From: Candidatus Pacearchaeota archaeon
Lineage (GTDB): Archaea; Nanoarchaeota; Nanoarchaeia; Pacearchaeales; GW2011-AR1
NCBI GenBank assembly: GCA_002690445.1
Contig: NZER01000359.1
Location: 1-6,172, forward strand
DNA length: 6,172 nucleotides
Direction: 5' to 3'
Below are positions 1 to 5,272 of the stretch, piece by piece; the first letter of the stretch is position 1; every line of letters starts with the position of its first letter. Made by a program: the position numbers and the translations under genes. The notes under the pieces were generated by a model. The model did not search any database. It saw only the letters and a program-made list of their open reading frames with translations, and was not told the DNA's origin.

Positions 1-255
1 ATACGCAGTTCCCTGCGAATCTGCATCGGTGATTACCGATTCACCTGCCGTGTGCCAGCGAGCGCCAGCCGTTCCGATGACCGGAAAACTTGCAGATTTC
101 CCCGATGTAATTGTCCTGGTGACCTGGAGAGGCATGAACTTATTAGCCTCTTGAAAGGTCGCCAGGACTTCGCCAGCGAAGATTTTTAAGAAGAGGGCGT
201 TGTCGTCGCCAGCGGCCAGTGATTGACCGAGGCGTGAAATATCAGAAGCAGCCAT
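1..255 (-). CDS. Major capsid protein, N-terminal part (T7 gp10-like), cut by the window edge
   Basis: Structural protein that builds the icosahedral head. Only the first 85 codons are present; the gene runs off the low-coordinate end. The visible protein starts MAASDISRLGQSLAAGDD. It then carries NALFLKIFAGEVL (about residues 19-31) and TSGKSASFPVIG (about 47-58), which match the T7 gp10 N-terminal segments LALFLKVFGGEVL and SSGKSAQFPVLG in sequence, spacing and order. The start is the ATG at 255-253. It is set by a perfect AGGAGG (266-261) five bases upstream and by the match to the family N-terminus. The position after portal and scaffold is the T7 order, except that a three-gene membrane cassette and a structured leader lie between. 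The full length, and any gp10A/10B-like frameshift at the 3' end, cannot be judged here. Identity is confident from motifs and synteny. Confidence 0.93.
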   Translation of the reverse strand, partial: MAASDISRLGQSLAAGDDNALFLKIFAGEVLATFQEANKFMPLQVTRTITSGKSASFPVIGTAGARWHTAGESVITDADSQGTAY

Positions 256-260
256 TGTGG

Positions 261-266
261 CCTCCT
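261..266 (-). promoter_or_regulatory. Strong ribosome-binding site of the capsid gene
   Basis: AGGAGG on the minus strand, five bases before the capsid ATG, within the context TAGGAGGC. The same TAGGAGGC core precedes the scaffold gene (around 1756-1750) and the exonuclease gene (around 5275-5268), so it is a recurrent strong translation-start signal in this phage. Confidence 0.85.
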
Positions 267-287
267 ATCTGTTTCAGTCTGGAAGGT

Positions 288-306
288 AAAAGCCCCTTGA
301 GGGACT
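288..306 (-). terminator. Terminator-like hairpin upstream of the capsid gene (weak)
   Basis: On the minus strand the RNA reads AGUCCC-UCAA-GGGGCU followed by UUU and then A. The stem is 6 bp including one G-U wobble, with a four-base loop and a short U run. On the plus strand the wobble becomes a C-A mismatch, so the structure is specific to minus-strand RNA, the coding direction. It resembles a weak intrinsic terminator or attenuator. The U tract is only four bases counting the one in the stem, so a processing or stability element is equally possible. Confidence 0.35.
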
Positions 307-394
307 ACGGCACCAGACCTCGCCTACAGGCGACCTGTAGCTGCGGGTTATCGACTAATCAGTCGGCCCGGTCAGACATCGCTTTCCGATGTCT
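291..394 (-). promoter_or_regulatory. Hairpin-rich leader between holin-like gene and capsid gene
   Basis: The 145-nt gap 256-400 has no gene. In transcription order it holds four consecutive inverted repeats: (1) AGACATCG / CGATGTCT, 8 bp perfect, loop GAAAG (394-374); (2) CGACT / AGTCG, 5 bp, loop GATT (365-352); (3) CTACAGG / CCTGTAG, 7 bp perfect, loop TCG (340-324); (4) AGTCCC / GGGGCT, 6 bp with one wobble, followed by TTT (306-291). These are read directly from the sequence. The likely role is regulatory, such as mRNA stabilisation, RNase III processing or attenuation before the most highly expressed gene. This is inference from position and from T7, where RNase III sites and control signals also cluster near gene 10. 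I could not recognise a phage RNA-polymerase promoter in the gap. Confidence 0.55.
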
Positions 395-400
395 AGTGTT

Positions 401-592
401 TCATGCGCCTCCACGCTTAACCATGCCGCGAGAAACAGCATAGCCAGCGGAGGCGAGCCCTGCGGCAGCAAGGCCCAAGGCTTTCGTCCAAACAGAATCC
501 GAGACAAAGAGATCGGAGGCCATGAGCAGACCGACCACAGCGGCCATCGCCGTCATCCAGAACTCAGTTGTCTTGTAACCCGGTTTCATCAT
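401..592 (-). CDS. Holin-like protein with two membrane spans (63 aa)
   Basis: Probable holin: a small inner-membrane protein that times lysis by forming lesions through which endolysin can act. The protein begins MMKPGYKTTEFWM and has two hydrophobic segments, about residues 12-29 and 37-54, separated by a short polar turn (SDLFVSDSVWTK). It ends in a short basic tail (VKRGGA). This is the class II holin layout with two spans and both ends inside. The KTTEFW start and the GYAVSRG segment resemble small phage holins I know, but that comparison is from memory. The start is the first of two consecutive ATGs (592-590), eight bases from AAGGA (605-601). That ATG overlaps the stop of the preceding lipoprotein gene as ATGA, implying coupling. 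Two adjacent ATGs could in principle allow dual starts, but no charged residue separates them. No endolysin is visible in the window. Confidence 0.7.
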   Translation of the reverse strand: MMKPGYKTTEFWMTAMAAVVGLLMASDLFVSDSVWTKALGLAAAGLASAGYAVSRGMVKRGGA

Positions 593-867
593 CGATCGTT
601 TCCTTCAGGATTTGGGGGGATCAGCCACCAACCAGGGCCGATCGTCACACGGTTAGTTGATTGTATGAGCTGCCCATTCTGCTCGACGAACACACGGGCC
701 TCGACTGACTCTGCGAGCTGTACGATTGAGTATGGGACTCCATCGACATCAACGGTCGACGGGACCAGGATCACGCTTACGCTTCCGCAACTTTGCGCGA
801 ATCCAAGAACGATCAGCATCGGCAGCGCGGTCAGCCTTCTTCCCTTTCGTCGGATTCTCGCGGGCAA
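589..867 (-). CDS. Probable small phage lipoprotein, o-spanin-like, overlapping the 57-aa gene out of frame
   Basis: The frame is open from a TTG at 912 to the TGA at 591-589. Within it a signal-peptide-like stretch reads PARIRRKGRR (basic) then LTALPMLIVLGFAQSC (hydrophobic, ending in Cys). The AQSC sequence is a non-ideal lipobox. The mature part would be about 66 residues, with a neat hydrophilic domain ending GPGWWLIPPNPEGNDR. A small lipoprotein encoded out of frame with an upstream membrane-protein gene, just before a holin, resembles Rz1-type outer-membrane spanins, but I cannot prove that role. The start is uncertain. TTG at 867 gives the best basic n-region but has no clear Shine-Dalgarno; ATG at 819 removes the basic residues; TTG at 912 also lacks a good site. 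Translation may depend on coupling to the overlapping gene. The stop forms ATGA with the holin start. Confidence 0.6.
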   Translation of the reverse strand: MPARIRRKGRRLTALPMLIVLGFAQSCGSVSVILVPSTVDVDGVPYSIVQLAESVEARVFVEQNGQLIQSTNRVTIGPGWWLIPPNPEGNDR

Positions 868-922
868 GAAAGGGAAGCAGCGCGGCCAAAATGCCGCGAA
901 TGATCTCAGCAATCCAGGTCAT
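749..922 (-). CDS. Small amphipathic/basic membrane-associated protein (57 aa), part of the lysis-like cassette
   Basis: A short open frame with sequence MTWIAEIIRGILAALLPFLA (residues 1-20), then a polar linker (RENPTKGKKADRAADADR) and a strongly basic end (RAKLRKRKRDPGPVDR). The first 20 residues form one hydrophobic or amphipathic helix containing Glu6 and Arg9. The ATG at 922-920 overlaps the scaffold stop as ATGA, the coupling mode used at several other junctions here, which is the main reason to call it real. Its 3' two thirds are also read in another frame by the probable lipoprotein gene. The paired layout recalls nested spanin genes, but the protein lacks the long coiled-coil periplasmic domain of a classical i-spanin. 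It could instead be an accessory holin or another lysis peptide. Function unknown; that it is translated is an inference from start context and frame integrity. Confidence 0.6.
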   Translation of the reverse strand: MTWIAEIIRGILAALLPFLARENPTKGKKADRAADADRSWIRAKLRKRKRDPGPVDR

Positions 923-1743
923 CCCATTACATCGGAGCGGGCGAGCTTGTCCCTCACCTTTGTGCGGAATGCGCTGTCCTGCTTGTAGAGATCGCTGCGC
1001 ATGTCAGTCATCACTTGCTCAAGGCTCTCGTAGGCCGCTGGTCCACCCGGTCCCACAGGCTCTGACTGAAGCAGTCGAGGCTGCTTGTTCCCTGAGTGCC
1101 CTGACTGATGATAGCGGGCCATCATGCCCAGCACCGCCATCTTGGCTGTTGCCGCATCACCCGTCTCCATTTGCACGTTGTAGGCGGCTATCTCTTCAGG
1201 AGAGAGGGCGCTTACCGCCCAGTCCAAAGCTGTTGTGTAGGACTCTTTGCCCCCGGCAGCCTCGTAGATCTGAGAGAGCTCGGCTTGGTGGGAGGCACGC
1301 TGGCCCTCCATGAACGCCTGCACCAACTCCCGCTGCAGTCCCATCTTCTCCAGAGAAGCGAAGGACTCTTCCTTCAACTCGCCGGACTCGGCGAACTCAT
1401 CGTAGAACGGCTGCAAGGCGTTAGTCCCCACGCCCTCAGGGATCGTGGCCTCTTGCTCCCCCGCCTCCTCGGCATCCTCAGGCGCTTCCGACTGTCCCAG
1501 CCGCCCCTCGAGTTCCTTGTATGCCTTGGCCATAGCCTCGGCATCATTGAACTTCTCGGGCAGCCAGTCAGGCCGTGAGGACTCCTCAGCCTCTTCAGTG
1601 GCTAGTGCCTCTTCGTCTTCCTCCTGGTCGGTGGGGATTGAGATCCCCTGCGGGATTATTGCCGAGACTTTGACTTCTGGTGCTTCCGGCGCCTCGGCCG
1701 GCGTGCTCCCACTGCTCAGTGAAATACTGTGCGCTTCTCCCAT
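919..1743 (-). CDS. Capsid assembly scaffolding protein (T7 gp9-like)
   Basis: Internal scaffold that directs capsid protein and portal into the procapsid and then leaves. The 274-residue product is close to T7 gp9 (about 300). It is very acidic, with Glu/Asp-rich stretches around residues 40-54 and 87-98. It contains RPDWLPEKF (57-65) followed by an AYKELEGRLG segment (74-83), a pairing common in T7-like scaffolds. The middle is predicted helical and Glu/Ala-rich. The end (238-274) is a charged helical segment, YESLEQVMTDMRSDLYKQD then a Lys/Arg-rich stretch, as expected for the capsid-binding tail. The ATG at 1743 lies seven bases after AGGAGG (1756-1751). That site overlaps the portal TAG stop, so the two genes are closely coupled. 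The stop forms ATGA with the downstream 57-aa gene. Position between portal and capsid supports the call. Confidence 0.92.
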   Translation of the reverse strand: MGEAHSISLSSGSTPAEAPEAPEVKVSAIIPQGISIPTDQEEDEEALATEEAEESSRPDWLPEKFNDAEAMAKAYKELEGRLGQSEAPEDAEEAGEQEATIPEGVGTNALQPFYDEFAESGELKEESFASLEKMGLQRELVQAFMEGQRASHQAELSQIYEAAGGKESYTTALDWAVSALSPEEIAAYNVQMETGDAATAKMAVLGMMARYHQSGHSGNKQPRLLQSEPVGPGGPAAYESLEQVMTDMRSDLYKQDSAFRTKVRDKLARSDVMG

Positions 1744-1754
1744 GTGGATGCCTC

Positions 1755-3323
1755 CTATCCTTCAGGTTGTTGGGCCGCTTGCGCGGCCGCGGTCTCTTGG
1801 TCAACACGGCCCGCAGCGAGGCGTAGCGCCTCAGGACCGAACGTCTGAGCAGCAGCCTGCATCTGTTGCTGTTGCCGCTCTTGCTGGATTTCCTCCTCTG
1901 TCTTGATCAACCCATCAGTGATCAGACCCAACGCGGTCGCCCGCCTGGTGAGGTAGTTGTTGATGTTCAGATACTGGTTGAGCAGCTCGGGGCCAAGCGT
2001 TGCGCCTACGCCCTGGACAAAGGCATCCAACCGCTGCAGATCTGCCCCTCGGCCGAGAGCCTCCAGGCCAGTTACAACGCTGGGTTTGACGATGTCCTTG
2101 GGGATCTTTGGCAGCCTGCGCTCCTTGGTCATTCGACTGATCAGTAAGTCGACCAGCTTGAGCTGAAAGATCTGACTCAGCAGAGAATAGGTGCCACTTA
2201 GAACCTGCTCCAGCTCCTCCGCTAGGATGCGCCACTCAGTCGCAGTGACCCTCTCACCCTTCCTCTGCAGCCCCTGGTTGTTCAGGAACGCCAGCCCGAG
2301 CCTGTCCTTGATCTGTCCGATAGCCTCGTAGGCGATCCGCATATCCTGGCCTTTGCCGGCCATTGTCACGAGTGAGACATCGTCTGCTCGCCCTTCGCGG
2401 ATGGCGCCGTTAGGAGCCTCGGCCAGCGTGCGTGCTCTGGTCTGGGCCGCTGGGTCGACAAGCCACAGGCATCGTGCGGCCATAGCTGCCGACTCCACCA
2501 TCGCTTGGCTCAGTCCCTCAAGACTCTTGAGGTCGCCCAAATACATGGTTGCGTATCCGTAGGCATAGCTCTCGCCAGTGACTTGCTCCATGCCCAGTAC
2601 AATCCAGGGCAGTTCTTTCGCCTTGTAGGAGCCACGGGTTTCTTCGACTTGTTCGCCGAAGACCTCCTGCCAGACCTCGTATTCATCGTCCGAGACCTTG
2701 TGGATACAGGTGTAGATGTCGCAGGTATCCTCGACTTTCGTCTCGTTCTCCTGCATCGCCTGGAGCAGATGCGCCGGCAGACTGGCGGGCGCAACACACT
2801 CTTTCAAGATGATGATCTGGGGGACACCCTCAGCATCAGCCTTGACGACATAGCGGTCGAGCTTGAAGACCTTCATGCCTCCCGTCTCAGGTATATGCAC
2901 AAGAGCATTGCCACAGACGATGAGCTGCTTGAGTGCCTCGTGAATATGAGGTCGGTAGTTCTCGGACTCGATCTCGGCCATCACGGCCTGCTCGATACGG
3001 TTGAGCGTAGCCTCCACTTCGCTGCGGATTTCTGGGTCGCCTGACAACTCCTCGAGTTTGTAGGGATCGACGATCAGCCGGAAGAAGGGGGTGTTCGGCG
3101 GGAACAGGGCCATCAGCAGCTTTGCACTGAGGCTGGCCACAGAGCGAGCTCCGATCCCCTGGAACGGGGTATAGAGCTTCTGCGTCCCATTCCACCCCTC
3201 CTCAGTGAGAAGGTGGGGAATCGTCAGCTTCGCGCAGTCCCTGCCGCGGCGGAGAAAAGGCTCTCGCTGCAGTGCAAGCCTCTCATACATGGAGGCCGCG
3301 CTGGTCGCGGTCATGTATGTCAA
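1755..3323 (-). CDS. Portal (head-tail connector) protein, T7 gp8-like
   Basis: Forms the dodecameric ring at the capsid vertex through which DNA enters and leaves. The 522 residues compare with about 536 in T7 gp8. Family-like segments run along the whole length: MYERLALQREPFLRRGRDCA (12-31), TIPHLL, the ARSVASLSAKLLMALFPPNT region (about 59-78), HEALKQLIVCGNALVHIPE, YLGDLKSLEGLSQAMV, RKGERVTATEWRILAEELEQ, and VVTGLEALGRGADLQRLD. Each has a recognisable T7 gp8 counterpart in the same order. The C-terminus is Gln/Ala-rich. I chose the TTG at 3323-3321 as start. GGGAGG (3335-3330) lies six bases upstream of it but 15 bases from the next ATG (3314), and the TTG overlaps the preceding stop as TTGA. 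The alternative ATG start would shorten the protein by three residues. Confidence 0.96.
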   Translation of the reverse strand: MTYMTATSAASMYERLALQREPFLRRGRDCAKLTIPHLLTEEGWNGTQKLYTPFQGIGARSVASLSAKLLMALFPPNTPFFRLIVDPYKLEELSGDPEIRSEVEATLNRIEQAVMAEIESENYRPHIHEALKQLIVCGNALVHIPETGGMKVFKLDRYVVKADAEGVPQIIILKECVAPASLPAHLLQAMQENETKVEDTCDIYTCIHKVSDDEYEVWQEVFGEQVEETRGSYKAKELPWIVLGMEQVTGESYAYGYATMYLGDLKSLEGLSQAMVESAAMAARCLWLVDPAAQTRARTLAEAPNGAIREGRADDVSLVTMAGKGQDMRIAYEAIGQIKDRLGLAFLNNQGLQRKGERVTATEWRILAEELEQVLSGTYSLLSQIFQLKLVDLLISRMTKERRLPKIPKDIVKPSVVTGLEALGRGADLQRLDAFVQGVGATLGPELLNQYLNINNYLTRRATALGLITDGLIKTEEEIQQERQQQQMQAAAQTFGPEALRLAAGRVDQETAAAQAAQQPEG

Positions 3324-3505
3324 GCACTGCCTCCCAAGGGAATCCTCAACCGCCGCAGCATGCTGGAGGATAAGCCACCAAACGCCGCGAGCCTGGAGCG
3401 AGATGCCGGTGTGGGCCGGACACCCTGAGCAACAGGCTCAGGAGCCGGCGGGGCAGGAGCAGGCTGTGGGGGTGCGGGTGGAGTCCTCGGTCTGCTCATG
3501 CACAT
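3320..3505 (-). CDS. Proline-rich small protein, possible T7 gp7.3-type tail/virion adaptor (61 aa)
   Basis: Small protein with an N-terminal Pro/Ala tract (PRTPPAPPQPAPAPPAPEP, about residues 6-24), a basic middle (RPTPASRSRLAAFGG) and the end SSSMLRRLRIPLGGSA. T7-like phages carry, just before the portal, small low-complexity virion proteins (gp6.7 and gp7.3) with a low-complexity front and a short conserved C-terminal motif. The position and architecture here fit that type, but the sequence match is only by pattern. The ATG at 3505-3503 is preceded by AAGGGGTGATCT, close to the full anti-Shine-Dalgarno complement; a second ATG follows two codons later. Its stop forms TTGA with the portal start. 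The 3-base gap to the upstream gene and unbroken frame support it as real. An ejected internal protein or adaptor role is inference. Confidence 0.62.
   Translation of the reverse strand: MCMSRPRTPPAPPQPAPAPPAPEPVAQGVRPTPASRSRLAAFGGLSSSMLRRLRIPLGGSA
3330..3335 (-). promoter_or_regulatory. Ribosome-binding site that selects a TTG start for the portal gene
   Basis: GGGAGG on the minus strand, spaced six bases from TTG at 3323 and fifteen from ATG at 3314. With the TTGA stop/start overlap, this makes TTG the more likely initiation codon. The site lies inside the 3' end of the preceding proline-rich gene. Confidence 0.65.
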
Positions 3506-3508
3506 AGA

Positions 3509-3742
3509 TCACCCCTTATTCCGTTGTCGCTCGTGCTCAACTCGTAGATAGCGAACAACGCTAACCTGCCCAGACTTCCACCAGATCTCGCGATCTGCTT
3601 GTGTTATCTCCGGGCAGCGGTCGGGCCATATTTTTTCCAGTTTCAGAAGCAAGGCTTCTGTCACTTGAGGGAATGTTTCATCCGTAGGATTGGGTGACTC
3701 GCGAATAACGCGCACTTTCAGATCGTTGTCAGTCTTGCTCAT
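3509..3742 (-). CDS. Conserved-looking small phage protein of unknown function (77 aa)
   Basis: Soluble, mixed-charge protein. Visible landmarks are a helix-like stretch TEALLLKLEKIWPDRCPEIT and then DREIWWKSGQVSVVRYLRVE near the end, followed by a charged tail (HERQRNKG). Small proteins with a Leu-rich helix, a PxRCP segment and DREIWxxxG occur upstream of the portal in other T7-like podoviruses as I remember them; no function is known to me. I chose the ATG at 3742-3740 because GGAGG (3755-3751) lies eight bases upstream. An in-frame ATG at 3778 (giving 89 residues) has its own weaker AAGGA only four bases away, so it cannot be excluded. No membrane segment or signal peptide. The next gene starts 3 bases after the stop, so the two are probably co-translated. 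Confidence 0.72.
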   Translation of the reverse strand: MSKTDNDLKVRVIRESPNPTDETFPQVTEALLLKLEKIWPDRCPEITQADREIWWKSGQVSVVRYLRVEHERQRNKG

Positions 3743-3803
3743 CTGTCTCTCCTCCCCATTGTTGGGCAGTAGCCACATCTAGTCCTTCGCCCTCTGGTTG
3801 CAC
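3743..3803 (-). other. Short intergenic gap between the DUF1599 gene and the structural block
   Basis: 61 bases with no gene, apart from an alternative 12-codon extension of the downstream gene. It is the only gap besides the capsid leader that is long enough to hold a promoter. It separates nucleotide-metabolism genes from virion genes, so it is a reasonable place for one. I see no convincing sigma70 boxes, no T7-type promoter sequence and no hairpin of note. Confidence 0.3.
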
Positions 3804-4178
3804 CTATGGACCCTCATCGAAGAAGCCTACCGCTTCCTGTGCCAAAGCCTCCTCAGTAATCCCTGCCCGCTCTCGCATGTAAGCGGCCAGAATCACAGCA
3901 TAGTTGATCAGATCCACCAGGGAATCTGTCGCCCCTTCGTTCTCGACTACGAGCTTGCCATCTCGCACAAAGGTCACCAAGCGATTGAGCTTGTCCGTCA
4001 TCCTCACCAAGATGCCCGCCTCTGTCGGCGCAATACCCAGTGCCTCGACGGCCTCAAAGTTCCTGAAAGGGGAGGCGCCAGTCGCGCCGGCATAGTCATG
4101 GTTCTTCCGCTCGCAGAGCTGGTAAGCCTGGTAGCAAAAGGCCAAGTGAAACTTCAGTAGTTCGTCGACCGTCATCAT
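3804..4178 (-). CDS. DUF1599 family protein (MazG-like; nucleotide-modification-associated domain)
   Basis: Small all-helical protein of the DUF1599 type, found in phages and bacteria and linked to nucleotide metabolism or modified DNA. Family-like features in order are CERKNHDYAG (22-31), SPFRNFEAVEALG (36-48), RMTDKLNRLVTF (59-70) and DSLVDLINYAVILAAYMRER (85-104). The acidic and Asn residues Asp63, Asp85, Asp89 and Asn92 sit where MazG-like NTP pyrophosphatases keep metal ligands. Length (124) is normal for a stand-alone domain. The start is the first of two adjacent ATGs (4178-4176), which overlaps the preceding stop as ATGA; an AGG lies upstream within GCAGGC. Its likely role is handling of a (deoxy)nucleotide during phage replication, but the substrate cannot be read from sequence. 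No dedicated base-modification enzyme is visible in this window. Confidence 0.82.
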   Translation of the reverse strand: MMTVDELLKFHLAFCYQAYQLCERKNHDYAGATGASPFRNFEAVEALGIAPTEAGILVRMTDKLNRLVTFVRDGKLVVENEGATDSLVDLINYAVILAAYMRERAGITEEALAQEAVGFFDEGP

Positions 4179-4498
4179 TGCGATGCCTGCTTTTTCTCGG
4201 TTCTCTGCGCCAGCGCCGAAGCTGAAATGGGCGGGCGCTTCTTACGTTTCCAGCGGTAATCCTGAGCACTTCGCGCCCCCCCGCACCAGTAAACGCTCGG
4301 GTGTTGGCGGACGTTCCGCGACAGGGTGGGTCCAACCGGTATAACGCGGCCCTGATAAATGAGCTCGCTGCTGGTCTCTTCGCGGTGCTCGTCCACCCAC
4401 ACTCTCAGGTAGGAGCTCAAATCCTGCTGGAGGTATCTGAGGATGTCTCGGTTATCCAAGCGGCTCTTCTTTAGAATCTTTACGCGCTCCTTCTTCAT
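4175..4498 (-). CDS. Small basic protein of unknown function (107 aa)
   Basis: I do not recognise the family. The protein begins MKKERVKILKKSRLDNRDIL, continues with a helical Leu/Tyr-rich part (RYLQQDLSSYLRVWVDEH), a beta-like stretch (ELIYQGRVIPVG) and a HPSVYWCGGARSAQDYRWKR segment, and ends in a Lys/Arg/Gln-rich tail. It has a net positive charge and no membrane span, suggesting nucleic-acid binding. That is inference only; I see no HNH or zinc-ribbon ligand set. The frame stays open upstream to about 4645, but that part overlaps the exonuclease and looks like shadow sequence. The ATG at 4498-4496 overlaps the exonuclease stop as ATGA and has GGAAG six to nine bases upstream, so it is preferred. 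It lies between two nucleic-acid/nucleotide genes and is coupled to both by ATGA junctions. Confidence 0.68.
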   Translation of the reverse strand: MKKERVKILKKSRLDNRDILRYLQQDLSSYLRVWVDEHREETSSELIYQGRVIPVGPTLSRNVRQHPSVYWCGGARSAQDYRWKRKKRPPISASALAQRTEKKQASQ

Positions 4499-5262
4499 CG
4501 GTGCTTCCGCGGATTCCACAAGGTGACCTTGTGTGTCTTCTGGTCGTAGAGCTTCGGAGTGAGGATCTTGGCTAGGCGTGCCTGCAGTAGAGCTTCGGTT
4601 TCGTTGAGGCCCTTCTTCTCGTAGGCGTCCACGACTTCCTCCCATAGGCCCTGCTTGAGGATTGCCTCAGCCCTCTTAGGCCCAACTCCCGGCAGGCCGG
4701 GGTATCCATCGCCACTGTCGCCTGTCAGCGTCTGCGTCAAATGGTAGCGCCGCGCATTGGCATACGTCACACGCCTGACGCCGCGCTCGGGATGCATCGG
4801 CTGGTAGAGCATGCAAGGTATCGACTCCATGTCGTGATCATCAGAGACGACTATCTTAGGAGCAGGCACCGAATGGCTCTTGGCCAGGATGCCTATGATG
4901 TCGTCCGCCTCGACGTTGGGCCAGCACTCGCTGCGCCACTCAGATATCACCCACTCACGCAGCGCAGGAAAGATCGTAGGCTTCCTGTCTTTCCTGTGCG
5001 CCTTGTAGCGGGGGAACAGTTCATGCCTGAATGTCTTCCGCGGCGAGAAACACATGATGACGCTGACGCCCCCAAGCACATCACAGAGGTGAGCGACTTC
5101 GTCCTGCACCTTTGCCTTCGCCTGCTTGAGGTCGGCATGCAACGTCCACAGTTCGTTGTCTGTGTCCCAGCAGATTGCCTCTTCCTCTGCGATAGCGATC
5201 CGAAAAACAAGTATGTCTGCGTCGACCAAAAGCGTGTTCCGCTTCTTCCTCTTCCTGCCCAT
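4495..5262 (-). CDS. 5'-3' exonuclease of the FEN/PIN superfamily (T7 gp6-like)
   Basis: Degrades DNA from 5' ends. In T7-like phages gp6 breaks down host DNA, removes RNA primers and takes part in recombination. The 255-residue protein shows the family's metal-binding motifs in order: LLVDAD (11-16, Asp14 and Asp16), the basic arch segment YKAHRKDRKP (86-95), VEADD (117-121), SDDHD (140-144, aligning with SADKD-type motifs, so Asp142 and Asp144) and TGDSGDGYPGLPGVGPKRA (180-198). The last combines the final Asp pair (182, 185) with the helix-hairpin-helix DNA-binding element. The N-terminus is very basic (MGRKRKKR). It is shorter than T7 gp6 (about 300). The ATG at 5262 lies six bases after AGGAGG (5274-5269), which overlaps the preceding stop. 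It is downstream of DNA polymerase as in T7. All key acidic residues are present, so it should be active. Confidence 0.95.
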   Translation of the reverse strand: MGRKRKKRNTLLVDADILVFRIAIAEEEAICWDTDNELWTLHADLKQAKAKVQDEVAHLCDVLGGVSVIMCFSPRKTFRHELFPRYKAHRKDRKPTIFPALREWVISEWRSECWPNVEADDIIGILAKSHSVPAPKIVVSDDHDMESIPCMLYQPMHPERGVRRVTYANARRYHLTQTLTGDSGDGYPGLPGVGPKRAEAILKQGLWEEVVDAYEKKGLNETEALLQARLAKILTPKLYDQKTHKVTLWNPRKHR

Positions 5263-5272
5263 GTAATGCCTC

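Noticed and set aside
288..394. tRNA or tRNA-like cloverleaf formed by the four hairpins
   Set aside because: The stems are consecutive and not enclosed by an acceptor stem, and there is no T-loop consensus or suitable anticodon arm.
256..400. T7-type RNA polymerase promoter in the capsid leader
   Set aside because: No sequence resembling the T7 promoter family is visible. The phage may use an unrelated promoter, which needs whole-genome motif comparison.
389..988. Long plus-strand open frame (199 codons) opposite the lysis-like cassette, and other long plus-strand frames at 726-1313, 1108-1578, 1445-1906, 2505-3044 and 4741-5289
   Set aside because: All lie antisense to well-supported minus-strand genes, have no recognisable domains and no consistent Shine-Dalgarno; GC-rich codon structure makes such antisense frames common.
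1915..2235. Minus-strand frames inside the portal and scaffold genes (also 2510-2797, 2887-3195, 1595-1807)
   Set aside because: Out-of-frame shadows of the portal and scaffold genes with biased Arg/Pro/Ser composition and no start signals.
4499..4645. N-terminal extension of the 107-aa basic protein frame
   Set aside because: It overlaps the conserved C-terminal part of the exonuclease, is low-complexity in composition, and the ATG at 4498 has the ATGA coupling seen at other junctions.
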